Shown: in pieces, positions 58,735-64,000 of the stretch | How the letters are laid out: every line of letters begins with the position of its first letter | How positions within the stretch are numbered: the stretch's first letter is position 1 | NCBI RefSeq assembly: GCF_030684185.1 | Contig: NZ_JAUXOY010000014.1 | Location: forward strand, 280,001 to 344,000 | Reading direction: 5' to 3' | DNA: 64,000 bases | From: Methylotenera sp. | GTDB lineage: Bacteria; Pseudomonadota; Gammaproteobacteria; Burkholderiales; Methylophilaceae | Position numbers and translations under genes: made by a program | The notes under the pieces: model-generated | Databases searched by the model: none | Told to the model about the DNA's origin: nothing | What the model saw: the letters and a program-made list of their open reading frames with translations, nothing else

Positions 58735-59346
58735 ATGCAAAACGAACAACAATTACCTGAATTAAAAATGCAGCGTAAAGGTCGCATAATCCTGATTCTG
58801 ATGCTGATATTTTTTGTTGTACCTATCGCCGTTGTCATCATGATGTATAAATTTAATTGGATGCCAAATGGCGCAAGCGTAGGCGAGTTGGTTCGTCCAG
58901 CACGCTTATTAAGCGCAACTGGTGAGTTAAAGAACAGCGAAGGATTGGACTTGCCAAACCAGTTCTGGAAGGATAAGTGGAGTGTTGTATATATTGCTGG
59001 CGATTGCCAAAAAAAATGTTTAGATAAATTGCACGATATGCGTCAGTTGCATGTTTCACTTTATAAAGACATGCCACGTGCTCAGCGTGTATTGATGACT
59101 ACGACTCAAGATGTGAATAGAATTAAACTCGACTATCCTGATTTAATTATCGTTAATCAATCAATCGAAAATATATCAAATTACACAAAGCAGTTTCAAG
59201 TCAATGATGAAAACGTAATTTTGAGTAATCGCTTATATTTAGTTGATCCACTTGGCCATTTGATGATGAGTTACCAATCGCAGGTGCCGCTGCCTGAAGT
59301 TCGCAAAGATATTACGCGATTGTTAAGATTCTCCTGGGCTGGTTAA
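58735..59346 (+). CDS. membrane-anchored Sco-like protein of the cytochrome oxidase region
   Basis: 203-aa ORF with one N-terminal TM helix; 'WSVVYIAGDCQKKCLDKLHDMRQLHVSL' CxxxC in thioredoxin-like context; between SURF1 and ctaA. Confidence 0.7.
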   Translation: MQNEQQLPELKMQRKGRIILILMLIFFVVPIAVVIMMYKFNWMPNGASVGELVRPARLLSATGELKNSEGLDLPNQFWKDKWSVVYIAGDCQKKCLDKLHDMRQLHVSLYKDMPRAQRVLMTTTQDVNRIKLDYPDLIIVNQSIENISNYTKQFQVNDENVILSNRLYLVDPLGHLMMSYQSQVPLPEVRKDITRLLRFSWAG

Positions 59347-59347
59347 G

Positions 59348-60355
59348 ATGTATTTAACTACAAAAATCTACAGGTATTTTAAAGCTTTAGTATTAATCGC
59401 TTCAGTTTTAGCATTATGTGTTGCTGTGCTTGGTGCTTATGTCAGGCTTACCGATGCTGGTCTAGGCTGCCCTGACTGGCCAGGTTGTTATGGTACGCTG
59501 ACCGTGCCGCAAAGTGAAGCGGCGATTGCCAGTGCACAGGCAGGCTACCCGCACAGTACCGTTGAAGTGGGTAAGGCGTGGCGTGAAATGGCACACCGTT
59601 ACTTAGCTGGTATATTGGGTTTGATTGTTCTGGCTATTTTTATATTCGGATGGCGCGCAAAAGCCGAAATAAAATGTTCCCCGTGGACACCGACCTTTCT
59701 ACTCGTACTGATTACATTTCAGGCGATGCTGGGTATGTGGACAGTCACAATGTTACTCAAACCAGCCATCGTCAGCGCGCACCTGCTGGGCGGAATGTCG
59801 ACACTGGCTATTCTAACTTGGCTAGCACATCGGCATTGGGGGCATTACTCCGCGAGTATTGTGAAATCAGGCCGCCTTAAGTTTGCTATACGCTTCGCAC
59901 TATTGATTCTATTTATGCAGATTTTTTTAGGTGGCTGGACTAGCACCAATTACGCAGCCCTTGCTTGTACTGACTTTCCAACCTGCCACGGCATGTGGGT
60001 GCCGGAAATGGATTTTAAAGATGCATTTCACATGGTTCGTGAGTTAGGGCAAAGTGCCAATGGTGGTGGCTTAACGCTTGCTTCAATCACTGCAATTCAG
60101 TGGGCGCATCGAGTTGGTGCGCTGATCACCTTTATTTATTTGGGTTTACTGGTGCTCAACATAATGAAGTACTGGCAGTTAAAACGTCTGGGCATAACCT
60201 TGTTTGTAGTGCTATGTGCCCAAATTTTGTTAGGAATTTCTAATCTGATATTGCATTTGCCCTTAGTCCTTGCTGTTGCACACAACTTTACTGCGGGCTT
60301 GCTAGTGATTATTTTGGTGACGTTAAACTCCAAAATTTCTAGCTCTTCTAGGTAA
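59348..60355 (+). CDS. ctaA: heme A synthase (COX15/CtaA)
   Basis: 335-aa membrane ORF; 'GAYVRLTDAGLGCPDWPGCYG', 'HRYLAGILGLIVL'. Confidence 0.95.
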   Translation: MYLTTKIYRYFKALVLIASVLALCVAVLGAYVRLTDAGLGCPDWPGCYGTLTVPQSEAAIASAQAGYPHSTVEVGKAWREMAHRYLAGILGLIVLAIFIFGWRAKAEIKCSPWTPTFLLVLITFQAMLGMWTVTMLLKPAIVSAHLLGGMSTLAILTWLAHRHWGHYSASIVKSGRLKFAIRFALLILFMQIFLGGWTSTNYAALACTDFPTCHGMWVPEMDFKDAFHMVRELGQSANGGGLTLASITAIQWAHRVGALITFIYLGLLVLNIMKYWQLKRLGITLFVVLCAQILLGISNLILHLPLVLAVAHNFTAGLLVIILVTLNSKISSSSR

Positions 60356-60401
60356 TCTATTACTGATGAACCAGCATCTTTAATCTTATAAGTAGCTTCA
60401 C

Positions 60402-61343
60402 ATGATAGTTGAATTAAACAAAAGTAAGCGAGAGCGTCAAATGAGTATCAATGCAACCACAATGCAAAGTATAGGCTTAAGCATTAAAAGCTTCTTTTCT
60501 CTATGTAAACCTAGAGTCACATCGCTTATCGTATTTACGGCAATTATCGGCATGTACCTCGCCAAACCTGCTGTCGAGGCAATGCCGCTAACGTTGCTGC
60601 TTGCAACCACGCTTGGTATCGCATTTGCGTCGGGTGCAGCGGCAGCATTTAATTGCCTGATTGAACATAAAATCGATGCAGTAATGGCGCGCACGCGTGC
60701 ACGAGCCTTGCCGACAGGCCAAGTTTCTTCAATGCAAACCATGATATTTGCAACCATACTTGGTGGCAGTGGTTTAGCTATACTTTACTTTTATGTAAAC
60801 CCGCTCACAATGTGGCTAACGTTTGCAACCTTCGTCGGTTATGCGGTTATTTATACTGTATTCTTAAAACCAGCGACACCAATGAACATCGTCATAGGTG
60901 GCGCATCAGGTGCCATGCCGCCAATATTAGGCTGGGCAGCAGTAAACAATACCGTTTCACCAGAGTCGCTTATTATGTTTTTAATTATCTTTGCGTGGAC
61001 CCCGCCGCATTTTTGGGCATTGGCGCTATATAGACGTGAAGAATATGCGAAAGTAGGTATGCCTATGCTACCCGTTACGCACGGCGAGGCGTTTACGCTG
61101 CTACATATATTGCTCTATACCATTATTTTGGTGGCGGTATCACTTATGCCTTATGGACTAGGTATGAGTGGCTTAATCTATCTGGTATCAGCAGTTGTTT
61201 TAAATGCTATTTTTATGGCCTATGTGATTGGTTTGTATCGACAATATTCAGATGATTTGGCAAAACGTACATTCAAATATTCAATTATTTACTTAACATT
61301 ACTTTTTGCAGCGCTATTAGTAGACCACTACTGGCTAATTTAG
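60402..61343 (+). CDS. ctaB: protoheme IX farnesyltransferase (heme O synthase)
   Basis: 313-aa UbiA-family ORF; '[20 protein letters not shown]', '[23 protein letters not shown]', '[13 protein letters not shown]'. Confidence 0.96.
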   Translation: MIVELNKSKRERQMSINATTMQSIGLSIKSFFSLCKPRVTSLIVFTAIIGMYLAKPAVEAMPLTLLLATTLGIAFASGAAAAFNCLIEHKIDAVMARTRARALPTGQVSSMQTMIFATILGGSGLAILYFYVNPLTMWLTFATFVGYAVIYTVFLKPATPMNIVIGGASGAMPPILGWAAVNNTVSPESLIMFLIIFAWTPPHFWALALYRREEYAKVGMPMLPVTHGEAFTLLHILLYTIILVAVSLMPYGLGMSGLIYLVSAVVLNAIFMAYVIGLYRQYSDDLAKRTFKYSIIYLTLLFAALLVDHYWLI

Positions 61344-61421
61344 GTGCACTAAGAGCAATTTATAGGGTAACTTTCAAGTTAAAATACAAAATAGCCTGTT
61401 TTAAATTGAGATGGTATTGCT

Positions 61422-61467
61422 GACAAAACAAAAGAGATTGGCTGTCAAGCTAATCTCTTTTGTTTTA
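61422..61467 (+). terminator. rho-independent terminator after ctaB
   Basis: ACAAAAGAGATTggctgtcaagctAATCTCTTTTGTTTTAG inverted repeat. Confidence 0.75.
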
Positions 61468-61769
61468 GTACGTCTAGGGCTATTCAAATGTCCGGCTCTT
61501 TGGTTAATATAAGCTATTTACAAAGGATTCGTGCTACTTAAAACACCCCCTTTTTACCTATGTAAAAAAGAAAGCGGATAGCCTATTTTAAAGTGAGCAA
61601 TTATTTCCTTTTTGAGAATGGCTATATTGCTGTGTTTGAAATATAAGAAGTTAAATCAGTCACTACTTTAGCAGTGGGGCTACAGCGGGCAAGATGATTT
61701 CTATAAATAGTTTGATTAAAGAAAGCTTATTACAAGAACCATCTAGTTTGTAATCTGTAAGGAACATTA

Positions 61770-63755
61770 ATGGCAGAAAAAGAATACAGTGCAGACTCGG
61801 TAAGAGTTTTGCGTGGGTTAGAACCAGTACGTGCTAGACCAGGTATGTACACCAGGACAGATTCACCTACGCATATCGTGCAAGAGGTGATTGATAATGC
61901 GGCGGATGAAGCACTTGGCGGTCATGCAACACATATTAGCGTTACTATTTATAAGGATGGCGCTGTTGAGGTGTCTGACAATGGCCGAGGTATTCCGGTA
62001 GAAATACCTACAGGCGAGTCTCAGCCTGCCGTTGAATTAGTCTTTGTCCAACTGCACGCGGGCGGTAAGTTTGATAAGGAAGACGAAAACAGCTCCTACA
62101 GGTTCTCCGGAGGATTGCATGGTGTTGGTGTTTCTGTGACCAATGCGCTATCTACCAGACTAGAAGTAAAAGTCAAAAGAGACGGCAAGGTTCACGGGCT
62201 AGTATTTGCTAATGGTGATTGCATAGAGCCGCTAAAAGAAATTGGCAAATGTTTGAAGAAAGATACTGGCACTTCAGTGAAATGCTGGCCAGATCCACAA
62301 TATTTTGACTCTCCAAGAGTGTCGCTCTCGCAGCTAGAGCATCTAATTAAATCCAAGGCAGTACTTTTACGAGGCGTTAGCGTCACCTTAACGACTGAAG
62401 GTGCTGATGGTTTCGATGAGCGTTCATGGACGTATGAAGGTGGGCTACCCCAATATTTAGAAGAAATGATTGGCGAGCGCGATGAGGTTGATAATGAGCC
62501 GCCAATTCCTATTATTTCAGGCGAGTTTTACCATAACGAAAGTAATGACGGTATATCAAAAGGCGAAGGCGCTTTATGGGCATTGTCATTTGGCGCAGGC
62601 GGTGCGCGCGGTGAATCCTACGTAAACCTTATTCCAACATTATCTGGCGGCACACATGAAGCCGGATTGCGTAATGGCGTATTTGAAGCTATCAAGTCGT
62701 TTATGGAGCATCACAGTATGATGCAACGTGGCATTAAGGTTTCATCGGAAGATGTTTGGAATAATGTGTGTTACGTATTGGCGGCAAAAGTATTGGACCC
62801 GCAATTCCAAGGACAAACTAAAGAAAAGCTGACTAATCGTGACGCCATGAAAATGGTGGCTTCATCAGTCAAGCCAATCATGGAAACTTGGCTTAGTCAG
62901 AATGTTGAGTCTGCAAAGCGTATTTCTGATTTAGTGAATCGCTCTGCGGCTGCTCGAAATAAATCGACGCAGAAAATCGAGAAGCGTAAATCTTCTGGCG
63001 TCAATATGATGCCTTCCAAACTTACTGATTGTGAGGCGGCGGGCACGATGGCCGCTGAACTGTTTCTAGTTGAGGGTGATTCTGCTGGTGGTAGCGCCAA
63101 GATGGGGCGCAATAATGAATTCCAGTCATTGCTGCCGTTACGCGGCAAAGTGCTGAATACTTGGGAGGTCGATGCCGGGCGTATCTTTGGTAATTCTGAA
63201 GTTCATGACATTTTTGTAGCACTAGGTATTGAGCCTCATACCATCAAAGATAATCCTGACTTCTCAGGCCTGCGTTACGGCAAGTTATGCATATTATCCG
63301 ACGCTGATGTTGACGGCTCGCATATTCAGGTGTTGCTGCTTACCTTGTTATTGCGTCATGCGCCTAAATTGATTGAACGCGGTCATGTTTATATTTCACA
63401 ACCACCTCTTTATCGAATAGATGTTCCAGCACAGGGTAAGAGTAAGCCTGCCAGAAAAATTTACGTGTCAGATGATGCTGAAAAAGTGTCGACACTGGAA
63501 AAGCTCAAGAGAGAGGGTGTTTCCGAGGATAAAGTTGGCATTCAGCGTTTTAAAGGCCTAGGTGAAATGAACCCGGATCAGCTATGGGAAACCACGTTAT
63601 GTCCCGATACACGTCGGTTAGTGCAAGTGAGAATGCCTGAGGGTGAAGCTAACAGTGCGCATAAGATGTTTGACATGCTGATGGCTAAGAATGAATCTGC
63701 CGCCCGTAAAGAGTGGATTGAACGTCGTGGTAATGATGTTGAGGCGGACGTTTAA
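61770..63755 (+). CDS. parE: DNA topoisomerase IV subunit B
   Basis: 661-aa ORF; GHKL 'EVIDNAADEALGG', 'YRFSGGLHGVGVSVTNALS', TOPRIM 'EGDSAGGSAKMGR'. Confidence 0.97.
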   Translation: MAEKEYSADSVRVLRGLEPVRARPGMYTRTDSPTHIVQEVIDNAADEALGGHATHISVTIYKDGAVEVSDNGRGIPVEIPTGESQPAVELVFVQLHAGGKFDKEDENSSYRFSGGLHGVGVSVTNALSTRLEVKVKRDGKVHGLVFANGDCIEPLKEIGKCLKKDTGTSVKCWPDPQYFDSPRVSLSQLEHLIKSKAVLLRGVSVTLTTEGADGFDERSWTYEGGLPQYLEEMIGERDEVDNEPPIPIISGEFYHNESNDGISKGEGALWALSFGAGGARGESYVNLIPTLSGGTHEAGLRNGVFEAIKSFMEHHSMMQRGIKVSSEDVWNNVCYVLAAKVLDPQFQGQTKEKLTNRDAMKMVASSVKPIMETWLSQNVESAKRISDLVNRSAAARNKSTQKIEKRKSSGVNMMPSKLTDCEAAGTMAAELFLVEGDSAGGSAKMGRNNEFQSLLPLRGKVLNTWEVDAGRIFGNSEVHDIFVALGIEPHTIKDNPDFSGLRYGKLCILSDADVDGSHIQVLLLTLLLRHAPKLIERGHVYISQPPLYRIDVPAQGKSKPARKIYVSDDAEKVSTLEKLKREGVSEDKVGIQRFKGLGEMNPDQLWETTLCPDTRRLVQVRMPEGEANSAHKMFDMLMAKNESAARKEWIERRGNDVEADV

Positions 63756-64000
63756 ATGGATAATAGCAATATGATTGAAAATAATGGTGATAATGAGGAT
63801 GGCGCTGTTGCTATTGGTGAGTATGCTGAAGAAGCCTATCTGGCTTATGCTGTCTCAGTTGTAAAAGGCCGCGCGTTACCGTCAGTAGAGGACGGCCAGA
63901 AGCCTGTACAACGACGCATCCTGTTTGCCATGAAAGAAATGGGTTTGGTTGCTGGCGTTAAGCCGGTTAAATCAGCGCGTGTTGTTGGTAATGTGCTTGG
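63756..64000 (+). CDS. parC: DNA topoisomerase IV subunit A (N-terminal part, truncated by window end)
   Basis: in-frame from ATG 63756: [82 protein letters not shown]. Confidence 0.95.
   Translation, partial: MDNSNMIENNGDNEDGAVAIGEYAEEAYLAYAVSVVKGRALPSVEDGQKPVQRRILFAMKEMGLVAGVKPVKSARVVGNVL

Overview
The window is a contiguous, gene-dense stretch of a chromosome, probably betaproteobacterial and Methylophilaceae/Methylotenera-like (inferred from gene order and protein character; no search was run). Most of it is core housekeeping: rsxABCDGE-nth, dapA-bamC, pyrD, clpSA, yajC-secDF-tgt, cdsA-like/pssA/leuA, ffh, tsaB-rimI, lemA/TPM, proS, queA, a complete aa3/caa3-type cytochrome oxidase assembly region (coxB-ctaD-small ORF-ctaG-coxC-SURF1-ctaA-ctaB) and parE-parC. 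Three regions are not ordinary housekeeping. (1) The left edge (46-3078, minus strand) has an ECF sigma / anti-sigma / Cys-repeat secreted peptide / DUF692 (MNIO) / DUF2063 cassette. It matches the layout of the recently recognised metal-binding RiPP ('bufferin'/HvfABC-like) systems, but the peptide carries an unusual (K/R)(E/D)GSCSAE repeat. (2) A small degraded island (about 36744-38555) lies between an intact tRNA-Lys(UUU) and a displaced 3' fragment of the same tRNA. It contains a frameshifted phage terminase small subunit remnant, an IS256-type transposase tail, an overlapping toxin-antitoxin-like pair and a 16-copy 9-bp tandem repeat. (3) Several small or uncharacterised genes may be worth follow-up: an apparently inactive UDG/HolD-like protein next to rimI, an Ala-rich heptad lipoprotein, a Sco-like CxxxC protein, a 39-aa membrane ORF between ctaD and ctaG, and a secreted C/H/D-triad protein.
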